This document shows, piece by piece, positions 22,470 through 34,527 of a DNA stretch of 64,000 nucleotides. Position numbers and translations under genes: made by a program. The notes below the pieces were generated by a model. The model was not told the DNA's origin. It saw only the letters and a program-made list of their open reading frames with translations, and did not search any database. This stretch comes from Miscanthus floridulus. Lineage: Eukaryota > Streptophyta > Magnoliopsida > Poales > Poaceae. How positions within the stretch are numbered: position 1 is the stretch's first letter; each line of letters starts with the position of its first letter. The DNA is taken from the NCBI RefSeq assembly GCF_019320115.1, contig NC_089583.1, forward strand, positions 82,911,928-82,975,927, written 5' to 3'.

Positions 22470-24527
22470 GCCTTCTATAAGTAAATAGGACGGCAAGATC
22501 AAACATGATGGTAATGATGACGAGCTTTTACAAGCATCATCAGTATCAAATGAGTCTAGAACGATGGGCCTCTTGTCACCAAACGATTATAATTTATATG
22601 ATTAGGGAGACCTCTAGAATCCCCTATTAATCCCCTGCTGAACAGACCCGCCGACCAAACCCGCTAGGCGATCAGTCGACGGCGACGACCTGAGAGCACA
22701 CACGTACGCCGCCCGATCGCTTCAACAACCTATCCACTCTGGTGTCCACGTCCACCCCACCAGGCAGACGACCCCCTGGGCCAATGATGAAGCCTCTGCT
22801 CCTGCACCTGCAGTCGACCTCAGGATAGCACGTCCTAGGACGCCACGTCCACCCGCGCCGCTGCGCGCAACCACCGAGCGCACGCACGAACCAACGGAGG
22901 AGGACCCTGCCCGCCGTCGCCCGGTGCGGTGCGGTGCGGGACAGACAGGGCAACGCAGCGACACCGCCGAGTCAACTCGAAGCTGAATGAATCCATGCGT
23001 CTGCGTCCGAGCGCGGGAGGGGGCGGGGCGTCGGTTCCCCCGTCGCTCTGCCACGCCCGATACGTGGCCGACCGCGCCGGGATCCGCTTGAGGCGGTGAG
23101 GCGCACCACGCGGTCCGCGTGGGGTTTCCGTTTTCCCCCGTTCGTTCGTTTACCCCGCTCGGCGCCGTGGCCCTTTCCTCGCCCCAGGCAGCCCACCCCG
23201 AGTCCCCCCGACACGAACCGCCACCGCGCGTAGCAAGACAAAAGGCACAGGGCCGCCCCACAGCGCCATCGGATCCCCCCACGCGTTTTTTCCACTTTTC
23301 GGCCGGGGCGGCGGGTGCGTAACGTGGGTGGCGTCGAACGGGCTGGACGGATGCGTGGTGCGTGGTGCGTGTGCCGGCTGCAGGGCGTGGAGGTGGATCG
23401 GGCGCCTCGCTGCACGTGGGAGCCTGGCAGAGGCACTCACAGGCTGTCGGGCTCAGGCAGGCTGCTGGTGGTTTTGTCCGTTCCGCGTGCGCGCGTCGGA
23501 GAACGCTGCCGCCGCCGACGGTGACGGTGAGGTCTGAGGTGTTCCGGACATGTACAAGTGTGCACGTGCGGCAACACGTACGTGCGGCTGCGGTTGCGGC
23601 CTACCTGATCAACCGATCTTACGGTGTGCACGTGCCTGATGTTACTGCCTACGGAGTACAGAAGGCCTCTAATCTAAGGGCAGTGTACATCACTTTCTGA
23701 CGCCCCAGTCAGCCATCAAGCTTAAACGCGACCATGCATGTTTTGTGCGTACTTATTACTTCCAAGTACTTCTATCTCGTCAATCGGACAAGATCCCAAA
23801 AATCTCAACCACCTCTCCGTGGCCATATCATGCGCGCGGTAGTCGAGCCGGTCACGAATCACCAAAATCATCTCTCGAGCGTTACGTGCGCGACGAAACT
23901 TTTCCCGGAGTGGCAGCGCGGTACAGTGGCATCTGCCTTCGCAAGTGACCGATAAATAAATTATTACTAGTACGTGTGGCCGGGGCCAGCCGGCCGCAGG
24001 CGTCGCCGTCAGATGGGATTGAACGCGGCGCCGGAAATATCTCTGGATCGGGTGGCCACCGTGTGGAGATCCATCTCCGTCGCGCGTCAAACTTGGGCGC
24101 TCTTTTGAGGGATTAAAAGTGAAAGAGTGCTGCAGATTTTTCATGAGTTGTTGGAGCAACGCCGGAGCCCGGCCGGAGCTTGTGAAGCGACGGCGTCAGC
24201 AATTCGTCAGGCTTGAAAAGGATTATTCAGATGATCGAGCGAAATGGTACGGAGTATTCACGTCATGCATTCGTAGCAACCTGATTCATCAGTTTTTTTT
24301 TTGTCTCTCCTTTCTTCACTTGTTTTGATCCCTACGACCACGACTAACAGTTAAGTGCTGAAAATTAGCTGTGGACATGTTTGGATCCTCAACTAAAAAA
24401 TCAGCTAATGTCTTACCTACCACACAGCTAACAATTAGGTATTAATTGTCTTTTTTTCTAGCTAACATAGCTAATACTTAGTTGAGTGGATCCGACTTAT
24501 AGTATTTATTAGCTACACCACATTTTT
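22470..24527. other. intergenic, with a GC-rich island at about 22640-23560
   Basis: The GC-rich island gives overlapping open frames on both strands, as expected from composition alone, and none shows a known domain. 24355-24510 has a Tourist-like look ('tgtttggatcc' near the left end, 'gtggatcc' near the right), but I could not fix its ends. Confidence 0.35.
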
Positions 24528-25675
24528 TTCCGCGACCGGGTGTATACCCGTTTTTCATTAAGAGGAAGAGAATTTAAACCGTACACAACCGAGCGCGGGC
24601 CGTTGATTTAGGCGAGCGGCCTCAAGCAACGTCCAGCTAAGAGTCCTACCCGACTACTGGATCCAAGGTTTGCGATTACATGCCCAAAGAATTTTGCAAC
24701 CAATACATATGAAGCGTGGCCAGAGGCGCGAAGCCCGCCAACGCCCAGTCTTCGCCTTCCTTGATTGCCGCCCTGACGACATCGAGCGAAGATGGCCCTC
24801 TACCAAAGACTCGATAATTTCTTTCCTTCCAAATTGTCCAGGCGACAAGGAGCAGCAACGAGTCGAACAGGGGCCTGGACGCCATGTCCATCCGACCCCT
24901 CTGTTGTATCCACCACTCGTCGAGTTCCTGTACGCCGTCCGGCAATAGGGCCAACAGATGTATGGGCTCCAACAGCACGTGCCAGACTTGTCTAGAGAAG
25001 ACGCATCCGAGGAACAAGTGGCACGTTGTTTCGGGTGCCTGATCACATAGAGCACATGCGTCGTCGTCTTGAAGGCCATGCTGCTTGCGGCGGTCGGCGG
25101 TCCCCATGACGCAGCCCCTTGCGTGCACGATCCGCCGCCCTGGTCTTCCGTTCACTAGTACTTTAGTGCTTGCTGTGGACAGCAGGGTAGAAATCCAATC
25201 CGTCCAACGCCGAGAGAAGCCAATGTGCTGCAACACCTCAATCAGGAACGGTCAGGACACCGAGTCGAATGCTTTTGCGATGTCCACCTTGAGGAGCACC
25301 GATGGGAAATTCTTCATGTGCAACCACCGGCAAGCTAGCTGAATGGTTCTGAAGTTATCGTGGATGGCACGGCCCTTGATGAAAGCGCTTTGGTTTAGGG
25401 CGACCATGTCCTTGCTAAGCATTTAGCAAACAGCTTACTAAAGCTGTGCGATAAGCCTGATCGGCTGGGAGCGGCTGGCTGGCCAGCCCTCTCACATAAA
25501 CACTGTTCACGTGAATCAGCTAGCAGTATTTCTCTCTCACGTAAACGAACCAGCAACGATACGAACCAGCCAACCGAACAGGCTAGCGATCCGATCGGGC
25601 GGAAGTCCTTGAGGCGGTTCGGGTCTGGGTTCTTCCGTAAGAGCTGCACCAGATTGGGGCATGAGAAATCAAAAT
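24528..25675 (-). mobile_element. truncated, internally deleted L1-like LINE
   Basis: Minus-strand translation begins with reverse-transcriptase finger motif 'NRLKDFRPIG' (near 25600), continues 'SFSKLFAKCLAR', then 'HIGFSRRWTDWISTLL' and 'VLVNGRPGRRIVHARG' (near 25240-25130). It then jumps directly to a zf-RVT region ('DDDACALCDQAPETTCHLFLGC', of which C-x2-C...H-x4-C is visible, near 25060). The catalytic YADD segment is lost between the two, an internal deletion. The 3' end on this strand is A-rich near 24528. It is dead, 5'-truncated, and interrupted by a MITE. Confidence 0.78.
25446..25582. mobile_element. MITE nested inside the LINE
   Basis: On the minus strand CCTGTTCGGTTGGCTGG begins an insertion that splits the RT motif between 'FRPIGSLA' and 'SFSKLF'. 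Internal 'ctctcac' motifs match the copies at 21102 and 32187. The insertion therefore postdates the LINE. Confidence 0.6.
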
Positions 25676-25682
25676 GATTCCT

Positions 25683-27610
25683 TTTTTTCAAGTAGAAAAA
25701 AATGAATTCTCAAAACATAACCAGACAAGTTGCATATGCCTAGACCCTGAAATATGCATGCATCCTACATTTAGAAATTGAAGATTCTTATTGCCATGTT
25801 TGAACCAATTTTTGTTATGTATTTTTTAACGAACTTTGAACGGACTTACATACTTATGCCGATATGCATTGTACATAGCCTTTTAGCTACTGATAAGTTG
25901 ATTAATGATTTCTTCCTCTCCTCTTATATATATATATATATATTTATTTATTTTTTTTTTGTAAGAAGAGAGTTGACTTAAAACTTATGAACCATACATT
26001 ATACCCATAAAATCAATCTGAATCGGTCAATTATTGGTACCCAAAATCCTATATGACTTTTTTCTGAAGATATGGATGAAGCGAAAGAATTCATATATAA
26101 ACTTGCTGACCCCGTTCAGAATCAGTCCGTTACGGTATTAGTCCCGGTTTTAATTAATTAATTCTTTTTCTGCACATTGTTGAATTGGTGGTTTTAAATA
26201 GGCTTTCAGCATCTTATGTGTCTCAATGTCGACCGACCAGCTGGATGCCTTGCTTGACTGACATTTTGTGGATATACAGATATTTTTGTACCAGCTACTT
26301 CCACTGACTTACGTGTAAAAAATTTCCATTGTAAAACTTCTGACGTGTACATGTTGACTTAGACTAGAAAAAACATCAAGTTATTCCACACGAACACTCA
26401 TCGATCGGGTCATCTCGTGTGGTGTATGCATATTGTTCTTTGCATCCATCGTCTTGAAGTAAGTAACACGTAAGAGCACCGATGATTTAATTTTAATTTT
26501 ATTTGTCTTGCAACAACTTTATCTGTCAGCTGTCATTTGCGATGAACTGGGGCAACAACTGGAAGAGGTTTTTCTAGCTCCATAAGATAAACAAGTTACG
26601 TTACTGTCCCGTAATTTTGAACGTTTGGCACGGAGATGACCTGTGACTCGATCTGTGAGTGCGAGCAGACGACCTGCAGGATGACGCTAATGCATAAATC
26701 ACGCTGCCGTAAACTCGTCATCAGTCTTATACTCTCACGCGCGCACCCATGGTACTGCCATCTGTTCTTGAAAAGAGCTATATCAGATTGTTTCTTTGTT
26801 TCGCGAAAACCCGGATAATAATCATTTTTATGGGAACAAAGATTTGAATCTGGTGAGACATACAGGAAAAGAATGATCATGGATGTAACGTATGGTGTAT
26901 CTCTTTCCAATCGAACTTTTGTCATCAGGGAACAGTTGTTCTTTCTTTTCTGGGGCAGGATTTCTGAAGAACAGTGCTCACCAATCTTCTGTCATCCTTC
27001 CGTTGAAAACCGAACATTAACTATGATCTGTGATCATTCAAATCTTATCACATGCCCGTGATCCAAGCAGTACTTGTGCCTAGTTCTGAAAAATCATGGA
27101 CTGGAGTTCATGAAAAGATCAAGATATAGAGTTGCTGCTTGTGGCTGCACGCCGAGAGATAGTTTATTAAGCAGGTCAGCGTCAGCCGGACGCAACATAG
27201 TACAACGGTGACCCGAGCTCCGTTTTGTAAACTGCCAACTGGGCCGGCGGGTGAGGCGAGAGTCAGACCAAATTGCCCAAGAAAGCCCCGGCGCGAATGA
27301 AATTCGTCAATTTCTTGAGCAGTTTCGCCACGCGAGCCACATGCGCTGCCGTTGGTTGTGTTGTGTGAGCGGCTGGGGCAGTGACACCATGCTGAGTTGA
27401 TCCCCGAGTCATCGTACAGGAGCTCGTCGATGCATGTGTTACTGTCCTTCTGTGCAGACAGGGAATGCGATCACCTGTTGCTTTCTGTGTGTGTTGTTCT
27501 TGCGATCTGTGGTTTCTCGTGGGGAGCTGGAACTGTGTTGGGGCAAGGATATGGGTTGAGGAGGACAGAGTTCGCAAGCGCTATAAGAAATAACAGCTAA
27601 CGAGCTTTAT
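25683..27610. other. intergenic, no gene recognised
   Basis: AT-rich with a short (TA)n tract near 25925-25941. A minus-strand frame ending 'VAKLLKKLTNFIRAGAFLG' near 27270-27360 looks peptide-like, but I cannot link it to a family or find a supporting gene structure. Confidence 0.3.
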
Positions 27611-27615
27611 GAACA

Positions 27616-28140
27616 GTGTGCAGAGAAAGGAGGCATAGGCCTTCGCCTGGAAGATCGCGTGAGGCGAAGGCCAGGGAGCTGTGGCGAAGGCGCCAGGACG
27701 CTGTCGGGGGCGGAGGCTCTCGTGGCACAGGCGAAGGCTATGGCTCGGGTGTCAGAAGCGAATGTCAGGAAGTTTCAGCGAAGGCTTCTTGGGCGAAGAC
27801 CCCGGAATCAGGGGAAGCCCCACTCAACGGCGTTACTGAGCCATGGGCCGGTGTTGGGTCGTCGGCGGTGGCCCAACAGGCAAAGGCGGTAAAGGAAAGA
27901 GATACCCAAATTGCCCTAGGAGGCTTGTAATAGGATAGGAATATTTCGGAAATGTACTATAACTGACAAGGGTAAAAAATGTAAGGAGTAGCTTTAGCAA
28001 ATAGAGCCCTATAAAAAAGGGACTCAAACTCTGTGCAAGGGGGAGAGACTTTAATGCAACCCTAGTCAAGTTCGGGCCCACTTCACACTACTCTTGCCTT
28101 CGCCCAGAGCTCCAGATTGGGCGAAGGCTATCGTTGTCTT
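27616..28140 (+). mobile_element. LTR-like or solo-LTR repeat with 'gcgaaggc' motifs
   Basis: About six copies of a 'gcgaaggc'-type motif, a TATA-like CTATAAAAAAGGG at 28009-28021, and a downstream pyrimidine-rich stretch give the look of a U3-R-U5 unit read on the plus strand. I could not confirm TG...CA ends or a target duplication, so boundaries and class are uncertain. Confidence 0.3.
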
Positions 28141-28466
28141 TTTTTTGTTCCGACCGCTGGAAACCTAGTTTTTCAATTAACAAACTGGAAGGTGAAGCCG
28201 ATTAGGAAGATTAAGCGTCTAAGTCAGAACTAATAGTTAAGGCCATCCTCTGACGAATTCTATGCATGTGGGTTGAGGACGCACTCAGCAGCAAGGTCGT
28301 GCGATTTTTTTTCCTGAGCAGATTGTTTGACTGGCAAACCGGTGATCCTGATCAATATGAAGTGTGCTTGCTGAACAATCACTTGGAGAACTGCAATCTG
28401 CAGAAGTGTTACGTGAGTTCTGAGGACAGAATGACGCCAACCTCATTTGATACAATCCAAACATCT

Positions 28467-29224
28467 ACGTAGAACTGGATTAATTGTGCTGTGTGGTCAA
28501 TGTTTTCTGATAAACATGAACTGGACTAGCTGTCTTGTGGTCAATGTCTTCTGATAGAAAAATGATTAATTAATCGTTCGGGGAAAATATCTTCCGATAG
28601 ACTAGCACGGCCAGAGCCGTATGAGGCTGGTGAGGTGCTTCTGAAGTCTACCACATGGCATATAAAAGGGGTTCGAGAAGTTCATGAAATCGATGGCTCG
28701 TTGCCTTGCCTTCGAGAGCTGTATCAGGATAAAAGCATTAGGTGCCATTCTTGCATCTGCCCGCATGCGGCTGACGACCACCGGAAGAAAGACAATGTGG
28801 TGGCACATGCAAAACGCAAGCCGCGACCGTAATTTGGTGAGTTCTACGTAGAACTGGATTAATTGTGCTGTGTGGTCAATGTTTTCTGATAAACATGAAC
28901 TGGACTAGCTGTCTTGTGGTCAATGTCTTCTGATAGAAAAATTATTAATTAATCGTTCGGGGAAAATATCTTCCGATAGACTAGCACGGCCAGAGCCGTA
29001 TGAGGCTGGTGAGGTGCTTCTGAAGTCTACCACATGGCATATAAAAGGGGTTCGAGAAGTTCATGAAATCGATGGCTCGTTGCCTTGCCTTCGAGAGCTG
29101 TATCAGGATAAAAGCATTAGGTGCCATTCTTGCATCTGCCCGCATGCGGCTGACGACCACCGGAAGAAAGACAATGTGGTGGCACATGCAAAACGCAAGC
29201 CGCGACCGTAATTTGGTGAGTTCT
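28467..29224. repeat. 379-bp perfect-length tandem duplication
   Basis: Unit A (28467-28845) and unit B (28846-29224) are identical in length and differ, as far as I can see by eye, at one base ('aaaaatgatta' versus 'aaaaattatta'). TCT is shared at both breakpoints. Each unit contains a 65-codon open frame starting 'MLLKSTTWHIKG' and ending 'AKRKPRP', followed by stop and a GTGAG. I do not recognise this peptide. Confidence 0.95.
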
Positions 29225-30166
29225 TTTTATAAGTTTCATCAGTTTTGAATGTTTTGATGTGTGATCTAGTATCTGCTTTTGCAACTTTAATTTGTCTGTT
29301 TTAAACCGCATTTTGCTGTGAACTTTCTTGCGTTTCCCAGAGTTCATGCTGGCTAGCTGTAGGCGGTCCCTCCGCAATGTTTCTCACGTCTGACGAAAAT
29401 GGAATTCCAAAGAGATTTTTTTTTAATAATGATCGAGCATTAGAAGTACCTGCAGTTCTTGCAAAATTTTCTGGCTGTAGTAACAAGAATGATCGACATT
29501 TGTACTCTTTCAAGATCAAACACCGTCACGTTTTAGTGTAAAACGACATGTGATTGAGGTAGGCGATCATCTACTCATCATCTCTCGGTTCGCAAGACTG
29601 AGTTTAGAAGAGCATTTTTTTTTTCCGAGCGAGCGCTGTCCAAACAGGCAAGGTGCTATGGTGATCCCATTGGCGAAGGTATATTTCTATTTGTGTATGT
29701 GAACTTCCATCCAAACTATGGATGCCACATACACAGCGATTTTGGGACAACTTCCAAACAGGCAAGGTCGTTTTGCCTTTTCTAAATAACTTTTATGATA
29801 TATCTAAACATATCATATATTTAGATGCATAGCTAAAATGACCTATAATTTAGGACGGGGGTTGCTAAAAAATTAAGCATAAATAGAAACTTGTGCAAGG
29901 AAAAGCAAAACAAAGAAATCAGGGTGTGAAAGGTTGTAGGCTATGGATCACCCATGAACAGTGTAGCTGAAAAACATCACATGGTGATTGTCTCTTCTTT
30001 TCCTCTTGTATAAATTTGTGTTCAAGCTCAAAATTTGCATACTTTGTAGATAATTGCCCAATGTGGTAACTTGAAGGGGTCAACATATTTGCTTGGTTCT
30101 TGCTCAAAGGGATCATTTTAACAATAGATCTATCCCTAATAATAAGGAGACAAAATTTCTGCCATA
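29225..30166. other. intergenic, nothing recognised
   Basis: AT-rich with scattered homopolymers. 'Caaacaggcaaggt' recurs at 29642 and 29755, and no coding potential or TE ends could be fixed. Confidence 0.35.
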
Positions 30167-31014
30167 CTTTTTTTTTCTGCCTCTTCCCCCGTATTCTTGT
30201 ATATTTTTTCCGTTCTAGTCTAGGTTCTATCGTATTCAGTATTTAACCGTTCTTTTTTCCAGTTCCAGTCCGAGTCTACGTTTCGTGTGAGAATCCGGCC
30301 CAAACAAAAAATGTTCAAGTCCAATCCAAGTCTGCGTAGTTCAAGTCCAATCCGAGCCTTTGATGTGTGCGAGAAATCCGGCCCAAACAAAAAAGGAAAA
30401 ATACTATTATATAGAGAAGGGAAAAAAAAGAGTTGTCCGCTTCCCTTACTAGCCTCGGTATAGCCAGCTGCCAGCTTACCCAACATGAATTAATAATGCA
30501 TTATATAGAGAAAAAAAGAGTTCTTCGAATTCCACTCTTACACCAATTACTGAGTCTGTATAGGACTATGGTCCTTGTCCAAATACGAAAACATACAACG
30601 ATTCTGCTACTATATAATGAAAATAAATAATACCCTAGAGAGCATAAAGCACCGGAACCAAAAAGCAAGCATTTAGACGGCAAGACAACAGCACTCCTAC
30701 AATTTCCAACGTAACTGTAATACATAAACCCTTTCTCTTTTCTGTTCGGCATTGTTTTTGTGTCCGTTCCGTTCTCTCTTTTTTGATTTTTTTTAATCTT
30801 TTCTTGTGTTTTTGTCTTTTTCTTTCCCAGTGCTGCAGCATATCCCTTTCGTGAATTTTTGAGCAGGCCTAGGCGGCAGCGCTTGCGCCGGCACAAGCTT
30901 GCGCACGGGAGCAGGTGCGGGCGGTGGCTCGAAGCGACACACGGACGAGAGGAGGCGCGGGCTCCTGCTCCAAGCGATGCGTGCTCGCACATGCGGGCGA
31001 GAGGAGGCGCGGGC
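30167..31014. repeat. dispersed duplicated block, copy A
   Basis: Matches 31928-32855 in the same orientation over its whole length, with small indels. Shared landmarks in order: 'gtattcttgtatattttttc', 'gagaatccggcccaaacaaa', 'gagttgtccgcttccctt', 'gacggcaagaca', 'ttcgtgaatttttgagcagg' and a GC-rich tail with 'gaggaggcgcgggctc' repeats. It contains no recognised gene. Confidence 0.85.
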
Positions 31015-31927
31015 TCATTCTTCTTTGAAACAGGACCAATCATTCTTAAAAAAGAAACAGGATCAATCAATGATTCCACAAATCAAATCGTAAAACTAAA
31101 ATCGTGAGCAGTTTGTGTGAAAAATACGCCCAAAACTTCATGAAGAGAGACCACGCACCGAGGCACCATATGCTTTACATGATATAAAACAAAATGTTTT
31201 ATATTTGATTCTCCTTTGAGCCGCACTGATTCGAGAAATCTAGGTTGATACATAAATACTTGATTTCCTCTTTTGTCTCACCTCAGCCGCGGAACAGTGC
31301 AAGATGAAATGTTATAAATGATTAGGTCAAAGAAATTTTAAAGTGCTTGATGATCATCTTGACTTCGCACTACAATAACTAAATTGCATTATAGTTCAAC
31401 AAAGAATCTTGACACGAAGATACTTTTATGCTTGGTTGGTGCCGTAGTTTGGTTGCCACGGATGTATCCTGTTTGAAACCACTTAAAAGTAGATTTTCAG
31501 TTGCAGAATGCGACAATCATGCAAACACGTCATAGTTGCGGTGATTTTCTCCTCGCATCAGACCACGGGCCATGGGATTTGAACTAGAGTCCTGTTTTTT
31601 TTGTACCGCGACTCACGCCACAGACGCACTGCACGGCGGGCATGCACAAGCCAAGCCAACACATGATCAAAGTACGACGAGCAAAATAAAAAGCCACACT
31701 TGCGATAAAGTTTGGCAAGAAAATAAAGACTATAGCATGCAAAACAGTGCTAAGAAAGTGTGGCACATTGTAGTTACGACAGTGAACCACACAATTACAT
31801 AAAAAACTATGGCGTGACTAACTTATGAAGTGGCAAGTGGTGATTATAAACCAAACAAACCCTAAACCCTGTGTTCGTTCTTAGACTCTCAAGAAAAAAG
31901 ACTCCCGTTGCAATGTATGGACATAGC
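31015..31927. other. spacer between duplicated blocks
   Basis: AT-rich, no gene or TE ends recognised. Confidence 0.35.
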
Positions 31928-32855
31928 CGTACTTTTTTCTGTCTCTTCCCCTGTATTCTTGTATATTTTTTCTGTTCTGGTCCGGGTTCTATCATATTCA
32001 GTATTTAACCGTTCTTTTTTCCAGTTCCTTCTACGTTTCGCGTGAGAATCCGGCCCAAACAAAAATGTTCAAGTCCAATCCAAGTCTGCGTGGTTCAGGT
32101 CCAATCCGAGCCTGTGATGCGTGCGAAAAATTCGGCCCAAACAAAGAAGGGAAAAAAAAGAGTTGTCCGCTTCCCTTCCTGTACGCCCTGTTCGTTTGAA
32201 CTTGTTATAAGTCGTACTTTTTCAGTCAACGAATAGTATTTTTCTCTCACACCAAATTAGCCAACAATACTTCTAGCCATGCCTTATCAGCCAAACAAAC
32301 CTAAACAAACAGGATGATAGCCAGCTTACCCAACATTAATTAATAATATATTATATAGACAAAGAAAGAGTTCTTGGAATTCCACCCTTACACCAATTAC
32401 TGAGTCCGTATAGGACTATGGTCCTTGTCCAAATACGAATACATACAACGATTCTGCTAATACCCTAGAGAGAGCATAAAGCATCGGAACCAAAAAGCAA
32501 GCATTTAGACGGCAAGACAGCACTCCTCTAATTTCCAACGTAACTGTAATACACAAACACTTTCCCTTTTATGTTCGGCGTTGTTTTTGTGTCCGTTCTG
32601 TTCTCTCTTTTTTCATTTTTTCTTATCTTTTCTTGTTTTTCTCTTTTTCTTTCCCGGTGCTTGCATATCCCTTTCGTGAATTTTTAAGCAGGCCTAGGCG
32701 GCGGCGCCTTGTGGCGGCACACGCTTGCGAACGGGAGCAGGTGCGGGCGGCGGCTCGAAGCGACGCGTGCTCGCACACACGGACGAGAGGAGGCGCGGGC
32801 TCTTGCTCCAAGCGATGCGTGCTCGCACACGCGGCCGAGAGGAGGCGCGGGCTCG
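31928..32855. repeat. dispersed duplicated block, copy B, carrying a MITE
   Basis: Second copy of 30167-31014. It contains an extra MITE at 32187-32313 exactly where copy A is continuous. The GC-rich tail has two near-identical ~57-bp units ('gcgatgcgtgctcgcaca...gaggaggcgcgggctc') at about 32758-32855. Confidence 0.85.
32187..32313. mobile_element. MITE inserted in duplicated block B
   Basis: Begins CCTGTTCGTTTG and ends CTAAACAAACAGG, an 11-12 bp inverted repeat. Absence from copy A defines the insertion. Confidence 0.7.
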
Positions 32856-33764
32856 CACGGGACATGTTCTGCTGTGGCGTAATTTCATTCTGCCTATTGC
32901 TTGATTGGTTTGGACAGTCATGTATTAATATCATGAATGGTTTATATTTGTGGTGGCATCTGCTGATGTGGTACCCCTGCCTCTCACTTTATCAGTGGTT
33001 GCGTCTATTCTGATTGGTGTTTGAATTCTGAGTTCCATTAGTTTTCCCGATTTGGTATGTGCAACTTCATATTTTTTGGTTCATCCAAATGTTGTTTCCA
33101 ACATGTATACTAAATTTGTAAAGTTGCTTTCAGTTCTTATCTTTCTACTATTAGTGATTTCTTTACCTCTCTAGCTGCTGCAGTCGATCCTGCATGATTA
33201 TACAGGTCAAAGCCTGCCAAAAAAAAATATCAAGCTCCCAATTTGTTGTAACCATGGCAATCAATAAGCTTGCCAAGTCAACTTCACAAGCAGCACCTGT
33301 GATACTCCAAATTTCTCGGTTCATTCAAATGACAGGGTTATTTGGAGATGCAGAACCTCCGTGATCAGCACTAAATGGCAAAACCAGCACAGGTATTGAT
33401 CTGCTGTTACTCCTGTCAGTGTGCAACCAACATCTCTGAAATAAATTGCCTGACAGTGATCATGTCCTGTGTCGCCTACTGCAACTTAACCTTTTTAAGA
33501 TTAATTGCAGCTGACTGGTGGTTTTCTTATCAAGGGCAGTGTCCTCAATTACAAAGGATTGCAACACGCATTGTCTCACAATTTGTCAGGTGGGTGTCAA
33601 ACAAACTGGAACACATTCGCTTTTTTTTTTATTTAACTTCAAACTTTGCATCAACGGTCATCTGTGCCTTTGACCCCATTTTCTGTGACTATGGATCTCA
33701 TAGCTGCCTGTTTATTGAATTGTTTGTAGGGATTAATCTTCTATTAACTGTTGTTAGGTTGTCA
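32856..33764. other. intergenic sequence leading into a kinase relic
   Basis: Intron-like AT-rich sequence. 33003-33120 resembles 39484-39820 ('tctattct[ga]attggtg', 'catccaaatgtt', 'caacatgtatac'), so parts of these two regions share origin. Confidence 0.4.
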
Positions 33765-34000
33765 AAGTTTACAGTTTTTTGCCTTGCAAGGCTGTTCACT
33801 GGAGATGGAGCTTTAACAAATCATGTCATCTCTTAATGGTACCGGTAACTGGAATATGGAATGGGGACATCATTTCAAGCTGTTCACAGACCCCCTGAGT
33901 TGCTTCTTGGTGCCACACTGAACCTGTGGATATTTGATCAGTTGGTTGCATATTTGTGGAATTTTTACTTAAGAAACCATTATTTCCTGCCACAACCGAG
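33765..34000 (+). pseudogene. relic of a cyclin-dependent-kinase-like gene (CDKC-like)
   Basis: Two adjacent exon relics encode the region after the catalytic loop of a CDK. 33765-33844 reads 'CLARLFTGDGALTNHVIS', then TAA, then W-Y. A 45-base GT...AG stretch (33845-33889) follows, and 33890 onward continues 'RPPELLLGAT', the hallmark activation/P+1 segment of CDKs. In shifted frames the DNA then resembles 'DMWSVGCIF' and '[KR]KPLFP' up to a GAG|GTATG donor at 34000. The DFG is altered to V-F-C, there is a premature stop at 33834-33836, and frames shift, so this is not a functional kinase. A CDKC-type source is my best guess. Confidence 0.6.
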
Positions 34001-34136
34001 GTATGATGCATACACTTCTCCTTTGTGCTCTTGCACCTGGTGCCGTTTTTCGTATAATAAGTGAATTCATAATCACATGAAATTTGGTATTGTCAACATT
34101 TAACATGATCAGTGTGCAGGTATCAGCATCTGATGC

Positions 34137-34527
34137 TGTCAAGGGCGTTGAACCCTTGGTAGCTGGACCTCGGCTACGGAGTTCGTAGCCTTGATCCGTC
34201 TTCTCCGGTGAGGTTGATCCCCCAGCCGCAGGCTTGGTTGAAGAGAGAGGTAGGAGATTAGATGAGTAATATCTTTCTTAATCTCATCAATTGTCTGTTA
34301 CTGGAATATATGGCCATCGGCCTCAACTAATCGGAGCAACATGCTCCCTTAATTTAGGAACTAAAATAGAAGGCTATCTTTATTTCCTAGTCTAGCCACT
34401 GGAGCTGACCACGCCCTGCGCGTCTTGCGCGTCCAGGTGCGCGCCCACCGTGCGCTCAGCGCGCTCTGCGTCGCGGAGCACGTCACTGGCCCGGCGGCGT
34501 CTGGAGTACGTGCGCCCGACCATGACA
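34137..34527 (-). repeat. 3' LTR of the chromovirus-like element (391 bp)
   Basis: Begins TGTCATGG next to the polypurine tract and ends TTGACA at the outer side. It differs from the 5' LTR at its last bases (TGTCAAGG versus TGCTAAGG on the plus strand) and by an extra ~20 bp. Confidence 0.9.

Noticed and set aside
28635..29211. Duplicated 65-codon frame as a gene
   Set aside because: No recognisable domain, no supporting promoter or splice structure beyond one donor-like site, so it is described only as part of the tandem duplication.
30167..32855. Pair of LTRs of a retrotransposon
   Set aside because: The two blocks are similar and colinear, but I find no TG...CA ends, target duplication, primer site or coding region between them.
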